Assembly: GCA_016217725.1 (NCBI GenBank)
Contig: JACRHB010000177.1
Coordinates: forward strand, 1-47,466
Direction: 5' to 3'
DNA: 47,466 nt
Source: Nitrospirota bacterium
GTDB taxonomy: Bacteria > Nitrospirota > Thermodesulfovibrionia > UBA6902
The notes beneath the pieces are model-generated. The model was not told where the DNA came from. It searched no databases and was given only the letters and a program-made list of their open reading frames with translations. This document shows, in pieces, positions 7,529-15,329 of this stretch. The first letter of the stretch is position 1, and every line of letters starts with the position of its first letter. The position numbers and the translations under genes were made by a program.

Positions 7529-8562
7529 ATTTTTGGAATTTCGACGTTCACCGTCATGCCCGGTTTCAATATTTTTTCAGGATCATCGACACGTATCTCC
7601 ACGTGAAAGGTTTTAATGTCCTGCACACCGTGACGGACGTCTTTCTGGGTGGCGAATTCCGCATATTTACCTATTTTTGATACAGCGCCCTTTATCTCTT
7701 TGCCGGGCAATCCGTCAACGGTGATATGTGCTTTGCCGTTAATGCTTATACGGCTTATCAGACTTTCTTCAACGTCGATCCTCACCCACAGATTCTGCAT
7801 ATCGACTATGGTAAGGACGGCAACCCCGGGTGAAATAAACTCACCGGCCTCCAACGCCTTAAAAACGACGGCGCCTGAAATGGGCGATTTTATCACCGTG
7901 TCGTCAAGCCTCGCCTTCTGTAGTAAAAGCGCGGCCTCTACCTCCTTTATATTCTTTTGGGCGGATACCAGTTGGCTCTGTGAATAATTCAATTGAGCTA
8001 GCGACTGGTTGACGCGCGCAAGGGCTGCATGATATCTTGCCTTTGAAGACTCGTATGCGGCCCTTAAAGCCTCAAAGGCCGCAACCGCCCTGTCTCTATC
8101 CGAATCCGATAACAGATTTTCTTTAAAAAGCGATACCGACCTGTCCATCTGCCTTTTGGCCTCTTCCATCTGGACCCTCGATTTCTCGACGTCGGCCTCG
8201 GCGTTTTTTACGTCGGCTTCGGTCGTCTTCACCCCGGCCTTTGAGCTTTCTACGAGAGCGGCGGCGCTCTTTGCATCCGTCCTCGCCTTTTCCAATGCCG
8301 CTGCGGCCTGATCCGCTGAAGCCCTGAGCTCATCGCTTTCAATCCGGATGACCGCGGCATCATTTTGAACCGTATCCCCTTCTTTGCAGCAAATCCAGGA
8401 AATCCTGCCGGATATCTTTGAGGCAAGATTCACCTCTGTGCCTTCAACGACGCCCGTCGTATTAATTGCCTTCGTTTGTTTCTCGTTAAGAAGAGAATAA
8501 ACGATTACTCCCGTGATGATTGACAGCACGATTATCAGAATAACCGTTATACGTTTTTTCAT
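7525..8562 (-). CDS. HlyD-family membrane fusion protein
   Basis: Periplasmic adaptor linking the inner-membrane ABC exporter to an outer-membrane channel. The 345 residues have an N-terminal membrane anchor at about 5-24, a split lipoyl domain (GRISWICCKEGDTVQND early, SPISGAVVFKALEAGEFISPG late), a long Ala/Glu/Lys-rich coiled coil at about 80-220, and a beta-barrel domain ending LKPGMTVNVEIPKM. It resembles YhiI/YbhG adaptors. Its TAG stop is formed by the edge of a repeat element, so the original stop may have been replaced. The metallophosphoesterase gene ends 18 bases upstream and the ATPase follows downstream. No TolC gene is in this unit; the channels at 13865 or 19654 could serve it. 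Confidence 0.9.
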   Translation of the reverse strand: MKKRITVILIIVLSIITGVIVYSLLNEKQTKAINTTGVVEGTEVNLASKISGRISWICCKEGDTVQNDAAVIRIESDELRASADQAAAALEKARTDAKSAAALVESSKAGVKTTEADVKNAEADVEKSRVQMEEAKRQMDRSVSLFKENLLSDSDRDRAVAAFEALRAAYESSKARYHAALARVNQSLAQLNYSQSQLVSAQKNIKEVEAALLLQKARLDDTVIKSPISGAVVFKALEAGEFISPGVAVLTIVDMQNLWVRIDVEESLISRISINGKAHITVDGLPGKEIKGAVSKIGKYAEFATQKDVRHGVQDIKTFHVEIRVDDPEKILKPGMTVNVEIPKM

Positions 8563-8571
8563 CTGCTAATC

Positions 8572-8609
8572 CCCCTCACCCTAACCCTCTCCCGCAAGGG
8601 GAGAGGGAA
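8572..8609. repeat. Inverted repeat, CCCTCTCC type, at 3' end of metallophosphoesterase gene
   Basis: CCCCTCACCCTAACCCTCTC faces GGGGAGAGGGA across a GCAA loop. The plus-strand relative at 38347-38390 carries the same GAGAGGGTTAGGG core. Read on the minus strand it encodes the last residues and stop of the upstream gene (PSPLAGEG, stop). Confidence 0.8.
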
Positions 8610-9765
8610 TTACTGATTGACTGTTTTCGGAAATAATTTCAATTATCGTCAATTCCGGCGGGGAAAGGAAGCGCACGGGCGGCCCGGCGGTGCCCGCTCC
8701 CCGGCTGACGTATAATGCGGAGCCTTTCGGCAGATTTATAAAACCCGTATGATGCTGGAATATAAAAGGAGTAATAAGGTTAATGGGGAAAATCTGCCCC
8801 TTATGCGTATGCCCCGAAAGCTGAAGGTCTAAAAGCCCGAGGCTCTTATTGTTTACATTCGATCTATGCTTCAACAATACGGTAAAAACGTCCGGAGAAA
8901 GCCCGGATAAGATATCTTCTTCCGACTTATGTGTTAAATTCTTCGAACCCCCGTTGCCAAACTCCAGGAGGTCGTCCACGCCTGCGATATTGATAATCCC
9001 TCCCGGGGTGACCGCGCGCCCCCTGAGCAAGTCAAAGCCGGAGTCTTCGATAAATTTCACGGAGCGTTTCAGCCCTCCGTAGAATTCATGGTTGCCGATT
9101 ACGGCAAACTTGCCCAGTCTTGCGTGGAGCTTTTCCAACTTACCCGCGAGGCGGTCGACGTGATGGACCACTCCGTCCACGAGGTCGCCCGTGGAAACTA
9201 TCAAGTCCGGCTTTACATTTTCGATCTCTCTGATGATTTTATCCAGAGTTTTATCTCTTACGATTATGCCGAGATGAAGGTCGGCGATCTGCGCAATCGT
9301 TATTTTGTCCGGGCCTTCAGGAAGTTTTGAAGTCCTGACGGTCAATTTTTCTACACGCAGGCTTCTTGCCTCAAATAATCCATAAGCATTAATTGCCGCG
9401 GCAATGAAAAGAGGCATGAAAAACGTATATGCAGGAGATATCACCGTCGAGGTTAAATCTTTCCCGAGCCATAAGCCGCCGTGCTGCGCGATGAGATTGT
9501 ACGCTTCAACGACGAGGGCCAACGGAAAGAGGATTATGATGACCGAAACCCACATATAACCGATGTAGGCAAAAAGCCTTGCAGATCTTTCCGACCCTCT
9601 CAGGCTGTATAAATGTATCAACACCGGCGATAAAGCCATAAACAACAGCAGGAGTCCCAGGGGAATATCTACGGCGGCGCCGGCGCTTAATATATTCGAC
9701 AGCTTGAAAAACACGTACAGATTGGCCAAGCCGTAGGCCGTTGAAAAAAATAAAAATACGAGCAT
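8581..9765 (-). CDS. Membrane-anchored metallophosphoesterase (YkuE/YaeI-like)
   Basis: Calcineurin-like phosphoesterase at the membrane. The N-terminal 130 residues hold about four membrane helices. The catalytic domain follows with the full metal-binding set: Asp162-x-His164 (ADLHLG), GDLVD at 193-197, GNHEF at 224-228 and GHTHKGQ near 325. YkuE/YaeI relatives act on lipid phosphoesters such as UDP-diacylglucosamine, but the true substrate is unknown. The last 8-10 residues (PSPLAGEG) and the stop codon are encoded by an inverted repeat, so the native C-terminus has been overwritten or extended. It lies just upstream of hlyD on the same strand and could share its transcript. Confidence 0.9.
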   Translation of the reverse strand: MLVFLFFSTAYGLANLYVFFKLSNILSAGAAVDIPLGLLLLFMALSPVLIHLYSLRGSERSARLFAYIGYMWVSVIIILFPLALVVEAYNLIAQHGGLWLGKDLTSTVISPAYTFFMPLFIAAAINAYGLFEARSLRVEKLTVRTSKLPEGPDKITIAQIADLHLGIIVRDKTLDKIIREIENVKPDLIVSTGDLVDGVVHHVDRLAGKLEKLHARLGKFAVIGNHEFYGGLKRSVKFIEDSGFDLLRGRAVTPGGIINIAGVDDLLEFGNGGSKNLTHKSEEDILSGLSPDVFTVLLKHRSNVNNKSLGLLDLQLSGHTHKGQIFPINLITPFIFQHHTGFINLPKGSALYVSRGAGTAGPPVRFLSPPELTIIEIISENSQSVIPSPLAGEG

Positions 9766-9871
9766 TCCTGTTATTATCCTTTTCCCGTGAAACTATTATA
9801 CCCGATGTAATGAGCAATGACGAATGAGCAATAAAAGTAACCCTTCAGTTACGGGTTAAGAGCTATTTGAG

Positions 9872-9943
9872 TTGTCATTCCTCCCGAAGCTTCGGGATCG
9901 GGAATCCTTCTTGCAAATCGATTCCGGACAAGCCGGAATGACA
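9872..9943. repeat. Inverted repeat, GTCATTCC type
   Basis: Begins TTGTCATTCC and ends GGAATGACA, with an internal CCCGAAGCTTCGGG hairpin. It occupies the middle of the 349-base gene-free stretch 9766-10114, which also holds a small AACCC...GGGTT hairpin near 9839-9857. Nothing else coding was seen there. Confidence 0.85.
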
Positions 9944-10114
9944 AAAAAGAATCGCTCAATTTAGGTAGCAATAAAAATGCCAAGAAGGAGTAAAATTAAT
10001 TATTGTTTTTTATCAAAGAGATTGTGTGATAAGAAAGAGAACTTTTGAGTGTGCGCACATAAATCTTGACTGTCACAAAAGCGCCATGTGGTTCGATTTC
10101 ACTGCAGCGCGTTG

Positions 10115-10345
10115 TTATGTCCCGATTATTTCATTTAATCCTTCTTCAGCCATCGCTTTCTCATAAGCTGGATCCAATTTGGCACATTCTTTCGCTAACC
10201 GATTGCGCTCTAATCTTTCTATCTTCTCGTTAACTGCTGTCTGAATTGCTTGGCTACGATTTAAAAAGATGTTTTCATGGACAAGATGGTCCAAACGACT
10301 AATAGAATTTTGTTCAAGCGTTATTGCGATTTTTGCTTTACTCAT
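10115..10345 (-). CDS. Ribbon-helix-helix antitoxin, apparently orphan
   Basis: A 76-residue protein of the CopG/MazE-like type. A short beta strand (KIAITLEQ) is followed by two helices (SRLDHLVHENIFLNRSQAIQTAVNEKI), which fits a DNA-binding ribbon-helix-helix dimer. The C-terminal part (RLAKECAKLDPAYEKAMAEEG) is the toxin-neutralising tail seen in MazEF-type antitoxins. In such operons a PemK/MazF toxin gene follows within a few bases. Here the 350 bases downstream have no toxin gene on either strand and the tail ends abruptly at NEIIGT. It is therefore probably a stranded half of a lost toxin-antitoxin pair. An SD-like GGGAGG lies just before the ATG. Confidence 0.8.
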   Translation of the reverse strand: MSKAKIAITLEQNSISRLDHLVHENIFLNRSQAIQTAVNEKIERLERNRLAKECAKLDPAYEKAMAEEGLNEIIGT

Positions 10346-10484
10346 ATATTCACCTCCCGGTATTACTACTTATCATACCGAATACCGGAAATACGGTCAA
10401 GGTGTTCTCGTTCGTCTGTTACGTAAAAAAAATATGCACGCAGGCGAAAGCAGGAAAGGGCAAAAAGAAGGAGAACACACCCCT

Positions 10485-10565
10485 TAATCCCCTCTTGATA
10501 GAGGGGAAATAACAGGGCGTATTGCGATACGCCCCTACGGTACGGGTGAACGGCCGTTCGCCCGT
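10485..10565. repeat. Three consecutive hairpins between antitoxin and macB permease
   Basis: In order: CCCCTCTTGATAGAGGGG (10491-10508), GGGCGTATTGCGATACGCCC (about 10515-10534) with a CTAC edge, and GTACGGGTGAACGGCCGTTC (about 10541-10560) with a GCCCGTAC end. These are one CCCCTCTT-type, one TGTAGGGGCG-type and a third GTACGGG type, laid end to end downstream of the macB permease. Confidence 0.8.
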
Positions 10566-10569
10566 ACAA

Positions 10570-11799
10570 TCATTCATACCTCAGCGCGTCTATCGGGTCC
10601 AGCAGGGACGCCTTGTAGGCGGGATAGAATCCGAAGAATATCCCGACAAGGCCTGAAAAGCCGAAGGCTAAAAGAATTGAGTACGGCTCGATGATCGTCG
10701 TCCATTCCATAAGGAGCGACAGGAGCTCCGATATGCCCACGCCGAAGGCGATCCCGGCCACGCCGCCGATCAATGACAGCGTCAGCGCCTCGATAATGAA
10801 CTGCGTCCTTATGTCCCGGGTCTTTGCTCCTACCGCCATGCGTATCCCTATCTCTCTGGTCCTTTCGGTAACCGACACGAGCATGATGTTCATGATCCCG
10901 ATGCCGCCGACAAGGAGGGAGACCGACGCTATGGCCCCGAGCAGCACCGCCATGACTTTTGAGGACTCCTCCGCAGCCTGCATCATCTGGGTGAGGTTCC
11001 TGACAGTGAAATCATCATCCTGCTTCGGGCCGATGTGATGCCTCTGTCTCATCAAATTTTTTATCTGCTCCTCCGCCAATGCGAGCTCATCCGTGCTTTT
11101 TGCCTGGACCATGATTATGCTTATCCTGCCCGGTATGGCAGAGCCGAAAAGTTTTTTCTGGGCGGTTGTCACAGGCACATAGATGGTGTCGTCCTGGTCC
11201 TGGCCTGTCAGGGATTGGCCCTTGCTTTCAAGGACGCCGAGGACCGTAAAAGGGATTTTCTTGATCCTGATGATCTGTCCCACCGGATCCAGCCCTCCGA
11301 AGAGATTGTCCACGACCGTCTGTCCTAACAGGCATACCTTTGTAGCGCTTTTTACATCCTGCTCTGTGAAAGCCCTGCCTGCCGACAGCGACCAGCCCCG
11401 TATGGTCAGCATGCCCGGCGTAGTCCCTGTCACGCCGGTGGCCCAGTTCTGATTGCCGTAAACAACCTGTGCGACGCCTCCGAGGATAGGGGCCGCGCTC
11501 GATACCGCGGTGCTTTCCTTTACAATGGCGTATGCATCATCCAGGACCAGGGTAGCCCGGGTCCCTGCGCCCATCCTGACCCCTCCTGCCGTGGTTGCGC
11601 CGGAAAGCACCATCAGGAGGTTGCTTCCTATGCTCGAGATCTGGGCCTCTATCTGCCTGCTCGCGCCTGTGCCGACCGCAAGCATCGCTATAACCGCGCC
11701 TACGCCTATGATGATGCCTAACATGGTGAGGGACGACCGCATCTTGTTCGCCCTAAGCGCCCTGAGGGAGATTTTAAATGTTGAAGGTAAATTGATCAT
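10570..11799 (-). CDS. macB: MacB-type ABC permease
   Basis: Membrane subunit of a MacAB-TolC-like efflux or lipid/lipoprotein transport machine. The 409 residues show the MacB layout: a first membrane helix at about 24-44 (LTMLGIIIGVGAVIAMLAVG), a large periplasmic domain at about 45-280, then the FtsX domain with three helices, including the conserved VGGIGIMNIMLVSVTERTREIG loop and the PxDALRYE C-terminus. In E. coli MacB the ATPase is fused to this protein; here it is a separate gene (11882-12562) immediately upstream. This is the last gene of the tolC-macA-ATPase-permease run. Confidence 0.92.
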   Translation of the reverse strand: MINLPSTFKISLRALRANKMRSSLTMLGIIIGVGAVIAMLAVGTGASRQIEAQISSIGSNLLMVLSGATTAGGVRMGAGTRATLVLDDAYAIVKESTAVSSAAPILGGVAQVVYGNQNWATGVTGTTPGMLTIRGWSLSAGRAFTEQDVKSATKVCLLGQTVVDNLFGGLDPVGQIIRIKKIPFTVLGVLESKGQSLTGQDQDDTIYVPVTTAQKKLFGSAIPGRISIIMVQAKSTDELALAEEQIKNLMRQRHHIGPKQDDDFTVRNLTQMMQAAEESSKVMAVLLGAIASVSLLVGGIGIMNIMLVSVTERTREIGIRMAVGAKTRDIRTQFIIEALTLSLIGGVAGIAFGVGISELLSLLMEWTTIIEPYSILLAFGFSGLVGIFFGFYPAYKASLLDPIDALRYE

Positions 11800-11810
11800 C
11801 TTAGCTTCTA

Positions 11811-11865
11811 TCCACAGATTTCACAGATTCAAAAAAGATTAAAAAAATCTGTGTAATCTGCGGAT
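11811..11865. repeat. Inverted repeat, CACAGATT-word type
   Basis: TCCACAGATTTCACAGATT at 11811-11829 faces AATCTGTGTAATCTGCGGA near 11847-11865. It lies between the MacB ATPase and permease genes inside the operon. Confidence 0.85.
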
Positions 11866-11881
11866 GAGATCATTTATATTT

Positions 11882-12562
11882 TTACTTCTCATCGCTCACG
11901 ATCCTGCCGTCGAGGAATCTTATTATCCTCCTGCTGTATGCGGCGATGTCGGATTCGTGGGTTATGAGTATTATTGTGATATTCGATTCCTTGTTCAGCC
12001 TCACAAAAAGCTCCATTATCTCGGCGCTCGTCTTCGTATCAAGGTTGCCCGTAGGCTCGTCCGCAAGTATGATCGGGGCGTTGTTCACAAGCGCCCTTGC
12101 TATGGCGACCCTTTGCTGCTGGCCGCCTGAAAGCTGGTTCGGGTGATGCAGTTCTCTGCCTTCAAGCCCCACGCTCTTGAGCGCGGCCGCCGCCCGCCGC
12201 CGCCTCTCTTCAATCGGCAGTCCGTCATAGAGCATCGGGAGCTCGACGTTTTCGAGCGCAGACGTCCTGGAAAGGAGATTGAAGCCCTGAAAGACAAAGC
12301 CTATTTTTTTGTTCCTGATACCCGCGCGCTCGTCCCTTTTGAGATTGCCGACGCTGAGTCCTTCAAGAAGATATTCGCCGTCCGTCGGTTTGTCGAGACA
12401 GCCGAGGATATTCATAAAGGTCGATTTCCCTGAGCCTGACGGCCCCATGACGGCGACGAATTCTCCTTTTTCAATAGCGGAGGATACACCGCTCAACGCA
12501 TTCACATCAATGTCGCCGAGCCGGTAGATCTTTGTAATGTCTTTTGTCTCGATAAGCGGCAT
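11882..12562 (-). CDS. MacB/LolD-type ABC ATPase
   Basis: ATP-binding subunit of the MacAB-like system; 226 residues, the standard size for stand-alone LolD/MacB ATPases. Walker A GPSGSGKST is at 40-48, followed by the Q-loop FVFQGFNLLSR. The signature LSGGQQQRVAIARAL is at about 143-157, Walker B IILADEPTGNLD follows, and the H-loop reads ILITHE. It sits between macA and the permease. Both junctions contain repeat elements (12573-12691 and 11811-11865), so expression of the subunits may be uncoupled by RNA structure. Confidence 0.93.
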   Translation of the reverse strand: MPLIETKDITKIYRLGDIDVNALSGVSSAIEKGEFVAVMGPSGSGKSTFMNILGCLDKPTDGEYLLEGLSVGNLKRDERAGIRNKKIGFVFQGFNLLSRTSALENVELPMLYDGLPIEERRRRAAAALKSVGLEGRELHHPNQLSGGQQQRVAIARALVNNAPIILADEPTGNLDTKTSAEIMELFVRLNKESNITIILITHESDIAAYSRRIIRFLDGRIVSDEK

Positions 12563-12572
12563 GGTTTTTCCG

Positions 12573-12691
12573 TAGACCGTGACCGGTTAACGTGTCCGTC
12601 CACCGTGTCCGTTTTTTGTCTTTCACGGTCACGATTCACGGACACGCCTTACGATTTTTCCACGGTCACGTTAACCGGTCACGGTTCACGA
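12573..12691. repeat. Inverted repeat with perfect 19-bp arms, GTTAACGTG type
   Basis: ACCGTGACCGGTTAACGTG at 12576-12594 is the exact reverse complement of CACGTTAACCGGTCACGGT at 12667-12685. Between them lie further GTGTCCG/CGGACAC and CACGGTCACG words. Relatives lie at 32250-32306 and 42883-42942. It sits between macA and the ATPase gene. Confidence 0.9.
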
Positions 12692-12698
12692 TTCTCCC

Positions 12699-13868
12699 TC
12701 AGAACATCCTCGGACCCGGGGGTCTGACGGCTTCTTTCGGTTTAATGAGGGACTCGACTAGCACTTCCTGTCCTTCCTTTATTTCGCCTGCAACAAGCTC
12801 CGTATAATTGCCGTCGCTGACGCCGGTGGAAACCGTTATCCGCTCAGGCTTCCCGTTCTTTATTACCCATACACCCTTGCCTTTTTGGCGCGCATTGCCT
12901 TTATCAAACGGGCTGAATCTCAAGGCCGCATTCGGTATTTTCAGGACGTCTTTTTTAACCGATAGGATAACCGAGACGTTTGCGGTCATGCCGGGTTTCA
13001 GCAGGGGTGAATTGCTGTTCGCCTTTACAGGATTGTCCACCCCGACCACCACGTCATACGTGACAACGTTCTGAACGGTGATAGGGGCATTCCTTACCTG
13101 TGACACCTTGCCCTTAAAAACCACATCCGGATAAGCGTCAACGGTAAATTCAACTTCCTGCCCGGTAATCACCTTGCCGATGTCCGCCTCATCGACGTTC
13201 GTGTCTATCTGCATCTTCGTCAGATCCTGCGCAATGGTAAAAAGCGTCGGCGTCTGGAAGCTTGCGGCAACCGTCTGCCCGACGTCCACGCTCCTTGAGA
13301 CGACGATCCCATCCACCGGGGAAAGTATTTTTGTGTATCTCAGATTAGTCTCCGCGACCTTTAAAGCCGCCTCAGCCTGTGCGACCTGCGCCTTTGACGC
13401 GCTTACCTGGGCGTTTGACGTTTCATAATTTGTAACCGAAGTATCCAGCTCGCTTCTCGCGATAAGATTTCTTGCAAACAGCTCACTGTTCCTCTCCATG
13501 GTCCGTCTTGCATCGACAAGCGCAGCCTCAGACCTCTCCAGGCTCGCCTTTGCCGACATTAAGTTGGCCCGCGCCTGCTCTACCTGCGCCTCGAAGGTCG
13601 CGGGGTCTATCATCGCTATCATCTGCCCTTTTTTAACGGGAGAATTGTAATCGACATAGATGTTCTTTATGGTGCCCGACACCTGCGTGCCCACAAGGAC
13701 CGTAGTCACCGGGTTCACCGTGCCCGAGGCGGTGACCGCTTCGACTAGGTCGCCTCCGGCGATTCTTTCGGTCCTGAATTTCGGATCTTCATTCTTATTT
13801 CTGAACATGAAAAATGCAGCGACGCCGATGCCCGCTGCGATTATGATCACTCCGAGTATCTTTTTCAT
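12699..13868 (-). CDS. macA: MacA-like periplasmic adaptor
   Basis: Membrane fusion protein of the MacAB-TolC-like tripartite pump; 389 residues. It has an N-terminal anchor (MKKILGVIIIAAGIGVAAFFMF), an early lipoyl half (VGTQVSGTIKNIYVDYNSPVKKGQ), a coiled-coil hairpin at about 95-180, a second lipoyl half (ILSPVDGIVVSRSVDVGQTV), then beta-barrel and membrane-proximal domains (LLKPGMTANVSVIL). Its start overlaps the tolC stop as ATGA at 13865-13868, indicating translational coupling. Confidence 0.93.
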   Translation of the reverse strand: MKKILGVIIIAAGIGVAAFFMFRNKNEDPKFRTERIAGGDLVEAVTASGTVNPVTTVLVGTQVSGTIKNIYVDYNSPVKKGQMIAMIDPATFEAQVEQARANLMSAKASLERSEAALVDARRTMERNSELFARNLIARSELDTSVTNYETSNAQVSASKAQVAQAEAALKVAETNLRYTKILSPVDGIVVSRSVDVGQTVAASFQTPTLFTIAQDLTKMQIDTNVDEADIGKVITGQEVEFTVDAYPDVVFKGKVSQVRNAPITVQNVVTYDVVVGVDNPVKANSNSPLLKPGMTANVSVILSVKKDVLKIPNAALRFSPFDKGNARQKGKGVWVIKNGKPERITVSTGVSDGNYTELVAGEIKEGQEVLVESLIKPKEAVRPPGPRMF

Positions 13869-15160
13869 CTTCTTTCTCCCATCGCCTTCTCAAGGCTTGC
13901 GTGTGCGGTTTTATAATCATAGAGCGCCTGTATGTAGGATGATTTTGCACTGCTCAAACTCACCTGCGCGTCAGTAACTTCAATAGGGTTTCCAACGCCT
14001 GCTTTGTATCTGCCGTTTGCAAGCTCAAGATTTTCCTCCGCCTGTTTTACAACGATCCCGGCGGCGGGGATCCTCTCCCCGGCCTCTTTGAGATTAAGAT
14101 ACGCCTGCTGCACTTCAAGAAATATATTCTGCCTCAGCGCTTCTTCATTCGCCCTCTGGACGTTGAGATTCGCCCTCGACTCTCCAACCTGGTGTTTCGT
14201 AAGGAAGCCGCTGAATATGGGAAACGATAACGTCACGCCCGCATTCCATCCCTCATCGAGAGGGAATTCTTCTCCTGAGCGGCTGTAAGACGCGCTGCCG
14301 GTCAGCGCGGGATAGTATCCTTTCTCTGCAAGCGTGACGGAGCTTTCAGCGGATTGTCTTTTGAAAATTATCGATTCGAGGTCGGGTCTGTTTTTATACG
14401 CCTTCATGATCGCCTCGTCAAATGTTATCACGTAGACCTGGAAAGAAAGGTTGTCTTCAATATCGAATTCGGGCGCCTCGGGAACGCCCATCGCATTATT
14501 AAGGGTCACAATTGCGATCCTCAGGGCGTTTTCAGCTCTGATAAGGTTAAGTCTCGAATTGCTCAGATCGACCTCCGCCTTTGTGACGTCGAACTTCGGT
14601 TTCGTGCCGACCTCATAAAATCCCTTTGCCTGTTCAAGATGCTGCTGAGACTGTTTTACCGCTTCCTCCGCAACGTCCCTGTCCCGGGTTGCCTTCAATA
14701 CCCCGTAATATGCCTGCTTGACGTTAAGGACTATCTGCTGGGATGCATTTTCAAGGTCGGCGCGTGATGAATCGAGGTTGAGATCCTGTACCCGCACCTG
14801 CGCCGCTGTTTTGCCGAAGTCATAGAGATTCTGTTTCAACGTGACGCTGCCTGTGTATTCATCAAAGGTATTGTCGATGTCTGTAGACAAGTCAGACGTT
14901 GAACGGCTTGATGAAGATATCCTGCTGTAACCCGACGTCAGGTCGATCTGGGGATAATAATTCGCTGCCGCCTCTCCGACCCTGCTCTGATTCACTTTCA
15001 CGGTATTGGCAAAGGATACGATGTTCGGATGCTTTGTTAATGCTATTTCGATACATCGTTCGAGATTGAGCGCCTCGCCCTTTTTGATAAGCTCCCCGGC
15101 CTCGGCGTTGAAGGTGATGAGGAGCAATAGAATTATTAATATGATCGATTTCATTTGCAT
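13865..15160 (-). CDS. TolC-family outer-membrane efflux channel (Mac operon)
   Basis: Outer-membrane and periplasmic channel for the MacAB-like pump. The 431 residues start with a signal peptide (MQMKSIILIILLLLITFNAEA) and contain the duplicated outer-membrane-efflux repeat: a first half with LNLERCIEIALTKHPNI and a YYPQIDLTSGYSR strand, and a second half with GYYPALTGSASYSRSG and long amphipathic helices. The Val-Gly-Asn-Pro-Ile-Glu-Val turn near the C-terminus is typical. It is the first gene of the unit and overlaps macA by 4 bases. The element-rich stretch 15161-15315 separates it from the RND gene. Confidence 0.92.
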   Translation of the reverse strand: MQMKSIILIILLLLITFNAEAGELIKKGEALNLERCIEIALTKHPNIVSFANTVKVNQSRVGEAAANYYPQIDLTSGYSRISSSSRSTSDLSTDIDNTFDEYTGSVTLKQNLYDFGKTAAQVRVQDLNLDSSRADLENASQQIVLNVKQAYYGVLKATRDRDVAEEAVKQSQQHLEQAKGFYEVGTKPKFDVTKAEVDLSNSRLNLIRAENALRIAIVTLNNAMGVPEAPEFDIEDNLSFQVYVITFDEAIMKAYKNRPDLESIIFKRQSAESSVTLAEKGYYPALTGSASYSRSGEEFPLDEGWNAGVTLSFPIFSGFLTKHQVGESRANLNVQRANEEALRQNIFLEVQQAYLNLKEAGERIPAAGIVVKQAEENLELANGRYKAGVGNPIEVTDAQVSLSSAKSSYIQALYDYKTAHASLEKAMGERR

Positions 15161-15170
15161 TGTTGTTTAA

Positions 15171-15233
15171 TTCCCCTCTTTGGAAAGAGGGGCCGGGCTC
15201 CCGTTGCTGTGAAGCATTGCAACGGGAAGTGGA
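15171..15233. repeat. Composite repeat shared with the interior of rsmE
   Basis: A CCCCTCTTTGGAAAGAGGGG hairpin is followed by a 39-bp unit (15195-15233) with CCCGTTGCTG...CATTGCAACGGG arms. The same composite is at 43265-43327 inside the rsmE coding region; the 39-bp unit is identical there. It lies upstream of tolC. Confidence 0.92.
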
Positions 15234-15255
15234 AATTTTATATTATGATTCAAAA

Positions 15256-15329
15256 ATCCCCCCTCGCCCCCCTTTGCTAAAGGGGGGAAATCACGCCCTA
15301 CATAACTCTTAACTCTTAACTCTTAACTC
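15256..15329. repeat. CCCCCCTTT hairpin followed by iterated CTCTTAA words
   Basis: CCCCCCTTTGCTAAAGGGGGG (about 15269-15288) is followed at 15305-15329 by three copies of the CTCTTAA word. The second part overlaps the end of the RND pump gene and encodes its last residues (VKS) and TAA stop on the minus strand. Confidence 0.85.

Noticed and set aside
9766-10114. Toxin gene or RNA gene in the longest gene-free stretch
   Set aside because: Both strands show only short frames, a GTCATTCC repeat and a small hairpin; no toxin or structured RNA family was recognised.
9990-10120. Possible integron attC site after the orphan antitoxin (GACATAACAACGCGCTGCAG on the minus strand)
   Set aside because: The complementary partner half-site was not found in the following 150 bases, so only a chance half match is supported.
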